Below are positions 37,201-48,210 of a stretch of DNA of 64,000 nt, piece by piece. Source of the DNA: Undaria pinnatifida (Eukaryota; Sar; Phaeophyceae; Laminariales; Alariaceae); contig JABAKD010000002.1 in NCBI GenBank assembly GCA_012845835.1, forward strand, positions 6,554,103 through 6,618,102, read 5' to 3'. Made by a program: the position numbers and the translations under genes. The notes under the pieces were generated by a model that was not told where the DNA came from, did not search any database, and saw only the letters and a list, made by a program, of their open reading frames with translations. The first letter of the stretch is position 1. Every line of letters starts with the position of its first letter.

Positions 37201-38539
37201 GTTGGTCACATTTCCTGAGCAGCGATATGCACACGAATTATTTGTGGTGCAGGCCACCTCCACATAACGGAAGGAACGCTTACATCATCCTCGCCGCGGT
37301 AGTGCTCATTGTGTCGGTGAATGCTTAGCAGCCGTGGGGGGTCTTGTGCAAGTGTGGTGGTATGCCTCTCGCCGGAGTTTGCTCCAGCTAGGAGCTTGCT
37401 TATCGAAATAGTGTGGGGATCCCCATGCGAAGAGGTCGCGGTCTACATGTGCACCACTAATCTCGTGTAGGGAACATATCAAGACTCGATACTACACGTT
37501 ACAACTAAACCGTGTCAACGGATGGTCGGGACCGATGGAAGAGCCAACCAGGAATATGGCCCTTCAGGAGTGCCAACGATCGGTGTTGGCCCGACTGAGT
37601 ACTGCTGGTATTTCGAAGCACCTATATTGTGCGTATCCAGATTTACTCGGTACCAGCTAACTGTTGTTATCGTTGCCGCCTCTCTTTTCGAACTCGATCC
37701 CACCCTACTTCGACATCGCGCCAGGCAACTATGTCCACGACAATGGCGACGCCGGACTGGCAATGATGGAGTCATTCAATGCCGACGTGTCCAACAACGT
37801 CTTCGAGAACAACAAATATGGCGTGAGAATCTCCGTAGGGTGCGGCCACAACGTCTTCTCCAAGAACGCCATCAGCGGCTCTGCCAAGTGAGATGATATG
37901 CTAGAGTCCGAATCGGAGGCAGCGAGTATAACCCTCTGTACTCTCTTTCATGCGTAACGCATGCGTCTATATTGTGTCCATTCAGCCACGACTGCGTTTA
38001 ATCCGTCTATTGTCTACGTGCGATGCACGTCAAACCACTAGGTTACCTTAAATCAGAACTGAACCTACCGCGGTGTCGCTCGCCATGTGCGTTAAAGCTG
38101 TGTCCGTGCACCCATGACTGCATTCCATCCCATCACAATCTCGTTGCGATACACACGCAAATGCCAATCATCAAAAGACAAAATTGACCAACTACACCTT
38201 CTGTGCCTTACTGTTGCTTGTCAACATTGCCTGCACAGATACAACGCCTACTCGTACCTTGGATCCGACGCACCCCACGTGGTCGAGTCGGGGCGGTCCC
38301 AGGACAACCTTTTCCAGGAAAACACCATCGTCGGAAGCCTAGAGACCCTCAAGATCATGGATGCCGACGATACGCAGTTTGTCGGCAACTCGTTTGAGGA
38401 TGCTGTGACTATCCGTTTCGATGATGCGGCGAGAACCGTGATGTCAGGCAACACTGGTCTTAACAACACCAAACTGAAGGTCAACAATGGCGCTACATTC
38501 GACGAGAAATCTGATTACGGTTTCGAGCCTGTCTGCTAA
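34272..38539 (+). CDS. MC5E: Mannuronan C5-epimerase, unit 2 copy (7 exons, intact)
   Basis: Second complete copy of the alginate epimerase gene. Exons: 34272-34616, 35178-35291, 35843-36058, 36531-36812, 37082-37160, 37725-37887, 38239-38539. Exon lengths equal those of the unit 1 copy (345, 114, 216, 282, 79, 163, 301), giving 499 residues with no stop or frameshift. The catalytic DPHD at residues 284-287 is unchanged. Relative to unit 1 I count six substitutions: TEEL to TEEM and GDAN to GDAD in the N-terminal part, FCVN to FCIN at the start of exon 4, and three in exon 7 (DADG to DADD, FEEA to FEDA, DERS to DEKS). The copia element starts 1.1 kb downstream of the stop codon, so the transcription unit itself looks undisturbed. 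The product is expected to be secreted and to act on cell-wall alginate. Confidence 0.93.
34646..34933. repeat. Dispersed repeat R285, in intron 1 of unit 2 epimerase
   Basis: Counterpart of 13823-14110 inside the first intron of the unit 2 gene. Confidence 0.75.
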
Positions 38540-39662
38540 ACCAAGTTGATAGGTAGCGTGTGTGCCAAGAGCAGTGCCTCACACTGTCTCCTCTCACTTA
38601 TAAAACGCCTAGCCTCACCCCCCATAGTGGTGTTGTTGTATGTTGCTCCCTTGCATCTCAGATGCACGCTCATGGTGCCGTGTAAGGAACGACCCACGCA
38701 CCCTCGGCAAATAGGCCACCAGTAGTCATAGCTAGCTGTTGGGGGCTTCTTCGGGGTAGAGCCAAATAGTGAGGCTATCGGAGATTGGGGAGAAAATGCT
38801 TTTGCTGTTATCACCCAAATTATCACCTACGTGTGTGCATCTCACACACACATGGTGTCGTTGTCTTCCGTTGCCCAGTCGGAGTTGCGGGAAATTTACA
38901 CGTGTGGTTATGATCTACACACCCTGTCGGATCTCGCCAGCACGTTTGGAGCAGTGAGTGCGGCAGTGAGTATTTAGAATGGTGCAGTTTGGAAGAGTGG
39001 CGAGGACTAACATGCGAAGCAACAGTGATTGCTTCGCAGACGTCGTGGTTATTGTCGGGCAATCCTCAAGAAGTGCAATCGGAAGGATAAGTAGTTGTGG
39101 GCGGAGCTTTCTGATGATGATTCCAATGTGTTCGAGATATGTGTGCGAGTAGCCTGAATTGATATGTTGTACGTGGTATCTGTATGAAATATTACCGTTC
39201 CTAACGATGAAGAGCCCGCAAAAGCAACGCCGCAGCAGGGTTATGGTCAGCTGCCACCCGAACGTAATTTGGAAGCTGTACACCGGTCGCAGTTACGACG
39301 TGAGGCTCTCACTGCCGAATCGTTCAGGGCGCAAGCGAGGGTAGTTTACACCACACGATACAAAGACGTCGGTCATTCCGTGGCGGGTGGCAAAGCACCA
39401 GCACAGGGACAATACCCCCGGAGAGTGAATTCTTGATTGCCACCATAAAGCAGTAGCTGGTACTAAGGGGGTGTCACCGTCCTAAATATTTGTGAGGACG
39501 AACAAACCCCGAACGCGTGCGATCGATTTATCACACAAAGCCTGCAATCGTCCTTCTTTTGCGAAGTCCTCGGCCCCACAGCTGAAGTGTATTTCTGTGT
39601 TTCACAACAAGCACGGGCGTGGCTCGGTGACTTCTACGTACTGCCGCGTTGGTATCCTGGGT
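38540..39662. other. Gene-free zone between unit 2 epimerase and copia element
   Basis: Counterpart of 17706-18833. Only short, non-conserved frames; nothing identified. Confidence 0.5.
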
Positions 39663-39667
39663 CACGG
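39663..39667. other. Target-site duplication, left copy (CACGG)
   Basis: CACGG directly precedes the left LTR and is repeated after the right LTR at 46079-46083; the unit 1 empty site has one copy. Confidence 0.95.
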
Positions 39668-40199
39668 TGTTCGTGATAGCGGCATGTGTGTATCAACTGT
39701 ACTGCGGTGAAACTCTGATTGGTTGGTTTGAATAGCAGAACTGTTGATTGTATGTTGTTGTACCAGAATACTCTTCTTGTGGTGCTACGGTATTTTGGTA
39801 GATTGTACATGTGCACGAGTAATACATCGGACCGTAGTGGTGTGTACGGTACGTTGGTATGTCGGTACGTTGGACATATTGACGAGTAGGAACATTCCTG
39901 TAGTGTTGCTAACACGATATAGCTTGTCTCAACGAACAGCCTAGCAATAAGTTACAGTTACATACGTTGTGTCACGGAGGCAAGTTACACGGATCGTCTC
40001 GTGGTATCACCCACGAGCAGTCCCACGGGTATGTACGAGTAGGCACTATGCGAGGAGGTTTAGGTATTCGACTACGAGCGGTTGTTACTGGGCTGTGGAG
40101 AGTTGGCCCACATGACCCACTCCACTTTCTGACCTGTCTCTCCAGACATTGGTCTCTCTAATATAATACCTTTCTCCAGAAGCCACTGATTTACCAACA
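39668..40199 (+). repeat. Left (5') LTR of the copia element
   Basis: 532 bp, starts TGTTCGTGATAGC and ends TTTACCAACA. It should hold the promoter and polyadenylation signals of the element; TATAATA-like sequence occurs near 40160, but I cannot assign a start site. Confidence 0.96.
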
Positions 40200-40287
40200 C
40201 GCTATAGCGCTATCGGTCGACTGCTGTACGTCCCCCTGGACTGTGTTCGACGAGACTGTGAGGGAGGCTTGATCAACCGGCCTCGTC

Positions 40288-40755
40288 ATGGCTGAACAGG
40301 AGGGAGATGACCCTGCGGCAAGCCAACAGGGTGACCCGCAGGGCTTTGGTGAGAGAATGGATTCCTTAGAGTCTCGAGTGTCTCAAATGCTGGATATGTT
40401 TTCTAACCAGCAGCAGATGCTCCAGACAGTTGTTGAGACACACCAGAGGGGGAATGTGGAGTCCTCTAGTTCGCGTGCTGCGCCGCGAGGCATCGAACTA
40501 GAGTCTGGTGTGCACCAATCGGGTGCCGCCGGTAGGACCGCGGGGAGTACGGGAGGCGATACCCCAGGCTTTGGCGTGTCTGACATGAGGGTTGGGAGTA
40601 GGGGTGTTGTAGACCCAGGCTTGAACCCGCGTGTTTCTGATGAGAATCGTTCCTCTGTTTCTGCAGTAAATTTTGGTTCGGTTGACGGGACTGTTGGTGG
40701 GGCTTTAGGTAGCCAGTCCTCTGTTCCGCCCACTACCTCAGCAAGTGAGTGGTAG
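40288..40755 (+). CDS. gag: Copia gag N-terminal segment, ended by in-frame TAG
   Basis: 155 codons from ATG 40288 to TAG 40753-40755. The product has an acidic Q/S-rich start (MAEQEGDDPAASQQG), a short heptad-like stretch (MDSLESRVSQMLDMF) and a low-complexity G/S/V-rich remainder. The frame is the same as that of the downstream gag-pol frame: 40288 and 40816 differ by 176 codons exactly. No early ATG exists downstream of the stop. The simplest reading is that this is the true N-terminus of one 1728-residue polyprotein now cut by an amber mutation; programmed readthrough is the alternative. Its acidic start is the only likely initiation site. Confidence 0.8.
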   Translation: MAEQEGDDPAASQQGDPQGFGERMDSLESRVSQMLDMFSNQQQMLQTVVETHQRGNVESSSSRAAPRGIELESGVHQSGAAGRTAGSTGGDTPGFGVSDMRVGSRGVVDPGLNPRVSDENRSSVSAVNFGSVDGTVGGALGSQSSVPPTTSASEW

Positions 40756-43700
40756 GGAAAAGTCGATAGTGGGAACACACTGATCCCAGCGGCTGACAGT
40801 AGTTCGGGGGAGAGCTTGGGTGGGGGTCTTTTCAAGAAAGTTCCCAAGGCTCCTGAATTTATCGGTACTGATGTATCGTATCCTTCATGGTCGCAGAATT
40901 TTCTGCTCAAAGCTCGTCACTACAATCTGAGCGAGCCGTTCACCTGTGATATCGACATTAAAATCGCCGACGTTAATTTCGACTTGACCCCTTGGGTAGA
41001 GAAGGGATACAGCGTTGGTGTACTGCGTCAGCATGAGATTGCTTGGTGGTTTCTGTTCGACTGCTTGAAGAAAGACAGCCACAAAAACATGGCAGGGCAA
41101 GCTGGTTCCCCGTATAAGGCTTTTCGCGCGCTCAAAGATCACTTTCTACCGTTGAGTCAGAGTCAAATTCGAGTGCAGGAAGAAAAACTGAAGTCTCTGC
41201 GCATGCGTCCCCACGAGAATCCCACAACTTTCATTTCATCCATCAGAGAGACGCTTGGTGTGTTGACCATGCTTGAAGTAACGAAGGATGATCGTGAAGT
41301 GTGTAATCTCATGCTGGAAGGACTGTCCCCCGAGTACAAGACTTTACGTGAGACTCTTGTGGTGTTCTGTTCGAATGACCCCTCTTTCATCGAGACTAAA
41401 GTGCGTGAGCGGTACCTAGACTTGCAAGCACAGGGTGGTTCTAAGAAGCAGAATAGTGTTGCTCTGGTGTCTAGGCCTGCGAAGAAGAAGAGTAACTTCA
41501 AGAAGCACAACAAGCAAAAGTCTAACTCGGAGTCTGATCCCTCGAATAAGTCTTTTCAGGGGAGGTGTTACAAGTGTGGGGAGGTGGGTCACATGAAGCT
41601 CGACTGCAAGGCTCGCATCATCCCTCATCCTTCCCAGACTGGAAAGCCCGAGGCCGGCGAGAATGAGAGCGGTGAGCAGTGTGCTATTCCTGATTCGTAT
41701 CTGGTGTGCAGAAATGGTAGTTACCGCATGAGTGATGACTGCCAAAAGGTGTTGCTTGCAGCATGTCGTAAGGAAGTGGTCTTGAAGGCGTGTGATGATT
41801 TGAGTAGGATGTGGTATGATGTCTCTGGTCTGAAGTGTCTGATGACGTCCCGTGATGATCTGATTCTGAGCGCCGTCAGTAATGATATGATCCTGAAAGC
41901 TGTCAACAAGGCTAGATATGTCGAGGATTGGTATGCTGACACAGGCACTTCATATCACATGACTGATTCCCTGTCTTGCATGAGAGACTTGAAGCCTTGT
42001 CACAGAAGTGCGAATGGAATTGGTGGCGTGTCTTGTGAAGTAGCTTGCTCCGGAACGCTAGACTTGGTATTTGTGACTGCTGACAGTGAGTTCTCCGTGG
42101 AATTGAAGAACGTATTGTACTCTCCCAACTTGGGGTATAATCTCTTTTCTCCGAGTGCAGAGTTTGATGGTGAGTCATGGAATGGCCTTGGTGGTTCTAA
42201 TGGTGTTATGACTGCATTCAATGGACAAGTAACTTTTCAGAACTTCGATGGCATGCTGATTGCGTCTGCGTATCGCCTAGGAGAAGCCTCTGTTGGTACG
42301 GTGTTGGCTGCTCTCACTCCTGCCAACCCCAAGCATGAAACTACGATGGATATCAACGATTTCCACAATATTTGTGCACATTCGCACGAGGGTCTGCTTC
42401 GCACTACTGCAAAGCGATTAGATACCAAGTTGGTTGGTGACATGCATGCTTGTTCAGGGTGTTCGATGTCGAAGACTATTCGGAAAGAAATCGTTCGGGA
42501 AACTAAAACTCGATCGGATAAAAAGTTGGGCAGAGTTTTTGTTGACCTGGGAGGAAGGAAGGCCTTTGCGTCCGTAGGGGGAAAACATTACCCCATGATT
42601 GTGAAGGATGATTTCACGAGACGTGCATGGCTGTATTTCCTGAAAAATAAATCAGACGCTGGCAGTGCTTTCCGGAGTTTTCTTGCGAGTGTGCGTGCTG
42701 ATGGTGTCCCGTCATTGGTTGAGATTGTTAGGTATGACAATGGTGGGGAGTTTTTCGAGGGGAAGTTTGCATCTGTGTGCAACGAGCTTTCGATCAAACA
42801 AGAGTTCACACCGGCTTATAGTCCGCAATATAATGGTGTTGCAGAGCGTGGGCTGGAATTGATAGAGGAGGCCGCGATGGCGGCTCGTATTCAAGCAAAA
42901 ATTATTTTTGGGCATGTACAGTTACCTAAGACTGATAAACTCTGGGCTGAGGCTATGCACTGGGCTTGCGAAGCGATGAATCACACTGCGTGTTCTGCTA
43001 ACCCTGAATCCAAATCGCCGTATGAAATGTGGTATGGTGAACCTCGTCCCGCTAGACCGTATCCGTTTTTGAAGCCCGCCTACTGTAGGTGGCAGCGACC
43101 GTCAAAGCTGCTGCCGAAGGGTGAGAGTTGTTTCTATTTCGGTCCTTCGAGAGACCACCGGCGTGATTGTCATAGAGTACTTACGAGCGCTGGTACTATT
43201 CAAGAAACGAGGGATGTGACGTGGGAGGTGCTGCCGTCACAGCTCCCTCCGCTGCAACCTTCTTTGCCGATAGAGGTAGCAGAGGAGGGAGGGGAGGATA
43301 GTGACGACGATGTTGAAACCGAGATATGGCCGCTTGTGGGAAGAGGAGTCGCTCACACACTTTTGAAACGTGATGCCGTGCCCTCTGGTGCGGGAGTCGA
43401 GGAGGTTGAGAGTGTTGGCGCAGGTAGTATAGGCCCGTCCTTTTCTGTTCCATCTTCCCCTGCTGAACCGTCTGCCCCCGTGAACATTTCTTCTGGTAGT
43501 GTAGCTCCTTCTGTGTCTTCGCCTGTGAATGACGGGGAGGGCCAGGGAGGGCATGAATCAGGAGAGGTAGAGATGGGGGATCTGGGAGGGGATGATGAGG
43601 TAGAGTCGATGGGGCAGGGAGGGCATGATGATGAAGAGTCGATTGGGTCGGGAGGACTGGTAGAGGCGGAGGCATCCCCTCCAGCCGCTCGTCCTCCGCG

Positions 43701-45474
43701 GCATGTAGCCGAGCTTGCTGACTTTAATACTTCCGCGCGTGAAAATGATGAAGTGAGAGAAGGTAGGACTCGCGCGCAAACTCGTGCAGTCAACCAGCAG
43801 AGTGTACCCGGCCTCATGGCCACCCTAGGACCCATCTTTGCGACAGAGGTCGTGTACTCATTGTTGTCGGAGCAGAGAGCAGGTGATGAGACGGAATTGC
43901 CGAAAGAACTGGTTCAGGATGTAGAATCGGAGCCTGGTAGTTATCAGGAAGCCCAGCGTTCGAAGTACGCTAAGATTTGGGAAGGAGCCAGGTCTGCCGA
44001 AGTTGAAGGCTTGATAAGAGCAGGAACGTTCACGTTGGCAGTAAAAGTCCCAATAGGCTGTAATGTGATTGCTGCTAGATGGGTTTTCAAGTGGAAAGCA
44101 GACGAAACAGGAAAGATAGTGAAGGCCAAGGCTAGGCTTGTAGCGAAGGGCTTCAAGCAGAAGTATGGTGTGGATTATCTTGAGACATTCTCGCCTACCG
44201 CAAATGCTGCATCTTTACGATTGCTGATAATGTTGGCGTGTTTGTACAATTTGAAATTACTCCACTGGGATATTGAGCAAGCATTTGTTCAGTCGGAATT
44301 GGATCACGAGGTGTTCATGAAGTTGCCTCCTGGCTGCGGGTCGATGTCAGGAAAGGTTGTCCGTTTGAAAAAAAGTTTGTACGGATTGAAGCAGGCTTCT
44401 AGGACATTTTACAAGAGGCTGGTGTCGGAACTGAAGAGGATTGGTTTTGAGCAGTCAATGTCTGACCCCTGTGTCGTGCGTTTCATGATGGGAGACGAGG
44501 TATTGGGGATGGTCGCGATCCACGTGGATGACATTCTGTATGCAGGAAGTAAGAGCCTTGCCAAGGTGGTTGTGGCAGCACTTGGTGACTCTCTTCCTAC
44601 GAAGGACTTGGGGGAGGTCAAGTTCTTTCTAGGTTGTGAATATATTCGCGACCGTGAGGCTGGTACGATTGAAATTTCTCAGGAAAGTTATATCAGGAGT
44701 GTTCTCGAGAGATTCAATATATGTCGCACCAGCTCGATCCCTGCTTCCCTTGCCAATGATAACAGGTCCGTGATGGAGGATGAGGGGGCAGGAGATGTGC
44801 CGTTCCGAGAGGTGGTGGGGAGCCTGATGTGGATCGCCAGCCAGACAAGGCCCGACATCGCGAATGCTGTGCGGGCGGTGGCGAGGCACTCTCACGAACC
44901 AAAGAGGAGCCACTGGAAGGCAGCTCAGAAGATTCTCAATTATCTTCTGGAAACGGCGCATCTGACTTTGAAGTTCAAGCAGGATAGTTCGGTAGACGCA
45001 GCCACGTTGGTGTATGTAGATGCTGACTTTGCAAGTAGGGCCACTGACCGTAGATCAGTTTCGGGTGCGATGGTTTTCGTGGCGGCGATGCTTGTAGTTT
45101 GGATTTCTAGGACGCAGAAATGCGTTTCACAGTCAACTTCAGAAGCAGAGTATCTTGCGATGGGAGATGGTGTAAAGGTGGCTCTGTTTGTAAACGGAAG
45201 GCTTCAGTTCCTGAGGCCTAGTGCAAAGCCTCGTAAGATAGACGTCCTTGAAGACAACGAGGGGGCGATTGCGCTCGCAGAGAACCCGCTGAGCTCGAGT
45301 AGGAGTAGACACATCGATGTGAGGCACCACTTTCTTAGGAATCTGACCAAGGAGGGTGTGATCGAAGTCACCCACGTCCCCAGCAAGAAACAACACGCGG
45401 ACGTCCTCACGAAGGCGTTGCCAAGAGATCTTTTTCAAGTTCACCGCGACTTTGCACTTGGTATCAAGAAGTAG
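40756..45474 (+). CDS. gag-pol: Copia gag-pol polyprotein (continues from gag after TAG)
   Basis: Open without interruption from the codon after the amber to the stop at 45474. A copia-type gag core comes first (EFIGTDVSYPSWSQNF near 40852), then a CCHC zinc knuckle CYKCGEVGHMKLDC at 41566. The aspartic protease has WYADTGTSYHMT with Asp at 41938. A pre-integrase H/C zinc region (CSGC near 42450) is followed by the integrase catalytic triad: Asp in FVDLGG at 42544, Asp in RYDNGGEF at 42736, Glu in NGVAERG at 42844 (D-35-E spacing). The RT has FKWKADETGKIVKAKARLVA, SLYGLKQASR and the active site HVDDILYAG at about 44521. RNase H has YVDADF, TSEAEY and EDNEGAIALA. The family catalytic residues are all present, so the element may supply activities in trans despite the amber. 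Confidence 0.96.
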   Translation, partial: GKVDSGNTLIPAADSSSGESLGGGLFKKVPKAPEFIGTDVSYPSWSQNFLLKARHYNLSEPFTCDIDIKIADVNFDLTPWVEKGYSVGVLRQHEIAWWFLFDCLKKDSHKNMAGQAGSPYKAFRALKDHFLPLSQSQIRVQEEKLKSLRMRPHENPTTFISSIRETLGVLTMLEVTKDDREVCNLMLEGLSPEYKTLRETLVVFCSNDPSFIETKVRERYLDLQAQGGSKKQNSVALVSRPAKKKSNFKKHNKQKSNSESDPSNKSFQGRCYKCGEVGHMKLDCKARIIPHPSQTGKPEAGENESGEQCAIPDSYLVCRNGSYRMSDDCQKVLLAACRKEVVLKACDDLSRMWYDVSGLKCLMTSRDDLILSAVSNDMILKAVNKARYVEDWYADTGTSYHMTDSLSCMRDLKPCHRSANGIGGVSCEVACSGTLDLVFVTADSEFSVELKNVLYSPNLGYNLFSPSAEFDGESWNGLGGSNGVMTAFNGQVTFQNFDGMLIASAYRLGEASVGTVLAALTPANPKHETTMDINDFHNICAHSHEGLLRTTAKRLDTKLVGDMHACSGCSMSKTIRKEIVRETKTRSDKKLGRVFVDLGGRKAFASVGGKHYPMIVKDDFTRRAWLYFLKNKSDAGSAFRSFLASVRADGVPSLVEIVRYDNGGEFFEGKFASVCNELSIKQEFTPAYSPQYNGVAERGLELIEEAAMAARIQAKIIFGHVQLPKTDKLWAEAMHWACEAMNHTACSANPESKSPYEMWYGEPRPARPYPFLKPAYCRWQRPSKLLPKGESCFYFGPSRDHRRDCHRVLTSAGTIQETRDVTWEVLPSQLPPLQPSLPIEVAEEGGEDSDDDVETEIWPLVGRGVAHTLLKRDAVPSGAGVEEVESVGAGSIGPSFSVPSSPAEPSAPVNISSGSVAPSVSSPVNDGEGQGGHESGEVEMGDLGGDDEVESMGQGGHDDEESIGSGGLVEAEASPPAARPPRHVAELADFNTSARENDEVREGRTRAQTRAVNQQSVPGLMATLGPIFATEVVYSLLSEQRAGDETELPKELVQDVESEPGSYQEAQRSKYAKIWEGARSAEVEGLIRAGTFTLAVKVPIGCNVIAARWVFKWKADETGKIVKAKARLVAKGFKQKYGVDYLETFSPTANAASLRLLIMLACLYNLKLLHWDIEQAFVQSELDHEVFMKLPPGCGSMSGKVVRLKKSLYGLKQASRTFYKRLVSELKRIGFEQSMSDPCVVRFMMGDEVLGMVAIHVDDILYAGSKSLAKVVVAALGDSLPTKDLGEVKFFLGCEYIRDREAGTIEISQESYIRSVLERFNICRTSSIPASLANDNRSVMEDEGAGDVPFREVVGSLMWIASQTRPDIANAVRAVARHSHEPKRSHWKAAQKILNYLLETAHLTLKFKQDSSVDAATLVYVDADFASRATDRRSVSGAMVFVAAMLVVWISRTQKCVSQSTSEAEYLAMGDGVKVALFVNGRLQFLRPSAKPRKIDVLEDNEGAIALAENPLSSSRSRHIDVRHHFLRNLTKEGVIEVTHVPSKKQHADVLTKALPRDLFQVHRDFALGIKK

Positions 45475-45536
45475 AAGTCTGAGTTTTGTTTTTGTTTTTG
45501 TTTGATATGTATTTGGTCTGGTAGATACAACAGCCC

Positions 45537-45546
45537 CTAGGGAGGG
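45537..45546 (+). other. Polypurine tract of the copia element
   Basis: Purine-rich AGGGAGGG immediately abuts the right LTR, the position where plus-strand DNA synthesis of LTR elements is primed. Confidence 0.7.
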
Positions 45547-46078
45547 TGTTCGTGATAGCGGCATGTATGTATCAACTGTACTGCGGTGAAACTCTGATTG
45601 GTTGGTTTGAATAGCAGAACTGTTGATTGTATGTTGTTGTACCAGAATACTCTTCTTGTGGTGCTACGGTACTTCGGCAGATTGTACATGTGCACGAGTA
45701 ATACATCGGACCGTAGTGGTGTGTACGGTACGTTGGTATGTCGGTACGTTGGACATATTGACGAGTAGGAACATTCCTGTAGTGTTGCTAACACGATATA
45801 GCTTGTCTCAACGAACAGCCTAGCAATAAGTTACAGTTACATACGTTGTGTCACGGAGGCAAGTTACACGGATCGTCTCGTGGTACCACCCACGAGCAGT
45901 CCCACGGGTATGTACGAGTAGGCACTATGCGAGGAGGTCTAGGTATTCGACTACGAGCGGTTGTTACTGGGCTGTGGAGAGTTGGCCCACATGACCCACT
46001 CCACTTTCTGACCTGTCTCTCCAGACATTGGTCTCTCTAATATAATACCTTTCTCCAGAAGCCACTGATTTACCAACA
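45547..46078 (+). repeat. Right (3') LTR of the copia element
   Basis: 532 bp, same ends as the left LTR. Six differences by eye: one A/G near the start, three C/T in the stretch around 45670-45680, and one C/T each near 45887 and 45940. Confidence 0.96.
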
Positions 46079-46083
46079 CACGG
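46079..46083. other. Target-site duplication, right copy (CACGG)
   Basis: Second copy of the 5-bp duplication made on copia integration; the unit sequence then resumes as GTGGCCTGCATTTGG. Confidence 0.95.
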
Positions 46084-47857
46084 TGGCCTGCATTTGGTAT
46101 GGTGTTCTGATCTGGGCATCCAGTAGGTTTCGTTCGCGCAAGTATGTTTGGAGAAGTGATTGGCTGAGGGTTAAGGCGAGACATTTGAGTAGCCATGAGG
46201 GGTCATGCTTGATGTGGTATTGCTCGGTTTGTGTATGTCGAGGTGAGTGTTGTACCACCTTCAGGGTGTAGGGTCCGCTTGATGACCCACTTTGTGAGTG
46301 GAGCTTTCGTTGTTCATCGCGGTGTATGTGACATGCATGAGGGAGCTTGCATATTTTGATGAGTACTTCTTGTGAAACGGCGGAGCATCAGAAAAACTGC
46401 ACGTCGCAGAAGGGTGCGTTGATGGCTATTGACCGGATACAGTTTTACACCTGCACCCGTGTTTGGGTATGTGCGGGCGTAGCGCAGCCAGCTGTAAGCG
46501 AGCCGTATGCGTTGCTGGATCTCGAGTACTGCGTTGGTGGAAGACAGTTGCACCCCTCCCGTTTTCAGAGGGGTTTACGCTTGATATTATGCTACGGACC
46601 ATACATCACAATGTATCGTGTACAACCTCAGGCTGGGCTAACTCACCACCTCAGCATCCAGGGCATTACCGCAGATGGTGGCTCTGGCTCTGGTAACAAC
46701 GTCATATTTCCATCGACTGCGAAAGACCCTCACTATTGATAATATTTCGAGTTGCATTGCCACTTTCGACACAACTTTATCAGCCTCCTGCAACAATCTC
46801 CGGTGTATTTCGCACACACGTTTACCGTGGTACGCGCGATCGGAGTATCACACACAGCTTGCAAATATGAGTTTCGACAAAATCTTCGATCTCACAGCTG
46901 GAGTATATTTTCATTTTTATAATACATATGGTACGTTAGTGGTCGCGAACGTGAAGGACAATACATACTGCCGATACGATTACGCGTGTCGTAGGAGAGA
47001 GGTGGGTCAGCAGCGAAAATAGGGTGTATGTGTCGAAATCTTTGTTATATATATTCTGGATTTCAGAAGCACTCCTTTCGCTCTCCCGATGCCACTGGTG
47101 CTCCTGTGCCAAAACCACGAGCATCTACTATCCAACACATACCTGGAGCGTCATAAATAGGAAATAAATGTCCATGGCCGATAATGTGTCGCTACCGAAG
47201 ATCTCATTTTCGAAAACAATGTCTTGTATTTTCCCATGCGGTAATGGCTGGCACTGGTTGGTTAACCTATGCACCATACTATGTTGATAGTTTGTTCGCC
47301 ACCTGGGGCCGGCCAGAAAGTTTGCCAGATCCCGTTCCCCATCCACACGCCTACCTCAAACTACACGTCCACCTCTGCCTCCATTGCGCCGTAAAATCTT
47401 GACCAGCGCCTAGAGCGAACCATTTCCCAACCATCTCTCCTTCTACCGCACCCTGTGCTGCTATATTTATATGCAGGCTCTGTACCTGGCAGTTCGTCCC
47501 TCCTGAGCCTCGCGTTCTAGTGTGGGTGATATAAGAGTGTTCCTGAAGGAGATTGCTTCGCCCCGTCTCCATAGGACGACGTAGTGTGAAATCACCGGTA
47601 TCGTGCAGTGGAGCAACACGCGCTCGTATTGACAACCGCACATAATAAGGATATTGTTGATCAAACTGCACACCGGGCACGAAGAGCAATGACACACACG
47701 TCAAAAGTCATGGTTGACGAACATAAACAGCAACGATTCATGCATGCACATTCATCGATGCGGGAGCGGTTCTACGATATGTCACAGCGTCGTCTTCACA
47801 CCTTCGACAATAGACACAGCAATAGTTTATTGCGTCGACCATAGATGAGGGGGGGGC
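46084..47857. other. Gene-free zone downstream of copia element, unit 2
   Basis: Counterpart of 18834-20743, collinear with unit 1. Contains the 130-codon plus frame 46347-46739 of unknown meaning and the old paralogous segment at about 47160-47810. Confidence 0.5.
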
Positions 47858-48210
47858 AATCAATCGGTATACGTTGTCAGCAAAAACGGATTGTGGAAGG
47901 TGTCACCTATCGATGGACATTGTCGGCGACAGTAGATTGTGGAACGTGGCTGTCGATAGACATTGTCGAAATCAATATATTGTGGAAAGCGTCTATCAGT
48001 AGATATTATAATTGCCGTCGACAATAGATTGTTGGAGGGTTCTATCGATAAACATTGTCTTCGACAATATATTGTGGAAAGCGTCTATCGATAGATATTG
48101 TTGTTGACAATAATAGATTGTTGAAGGTCTCTATCGATAGCTATTGTCGTCGAAAATAGATTGTGGAAGGTGTCCACCGATAGACATTGTCGCTGACAAT
48201 GGATTGTGCA
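47858..48210. repeat. 43-bp minisatellite at the unit 2/unit 3 junction
   Basis: Same monomer family and copy number as 20744-21084, with monomer-specific substitutions and a small insertion in one monomer near 48008. Confidence 0.85.

Larger units (their letters stand above)
39668..46078 (+). mobile_element. Ty1/copia LTR retrotransposon, nearly intact
   Basis: The element is bounded by two 532-bp LTRs that begin TGTT and end AACA. It is flanked by the 5-bp target duplication CACGG (39663-39667 and 46079-46083). Unit 1 keeps the uninterrupted site near 18830 (GGATCACGGTGGCC), which proves the insertion boundaries. Internal order is gag, zinc knuckle, protease, integrase, reverse transcriptase, RNase H; integrase before RT defines the copia superfamily. 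The LTRs differ at six positions by my count, all transitions, so the insertion is young and later than the unit 1/unit 2 split. A purine tract AGGGAGGG just precedes the right LTR. No primer-binding site could be assigned. The only coding defect seen is one in-frame TAG in gag. Confidence 0.97.

Noticed and set aside
40201-40225. Primer-binding site of the copia element
   Set aside because: The sequence after the left LTR (CGCTATAGCGCTATCGG) is not one I can match to a tRNA 3' end or anticodon-loop fragment from memory.
43196-43835. Pro/Ser-rich minus-strand frames of about 160 codons
   Set aside because: Shadows of the acidic linker between integrase and RT in the copia polyprotein.
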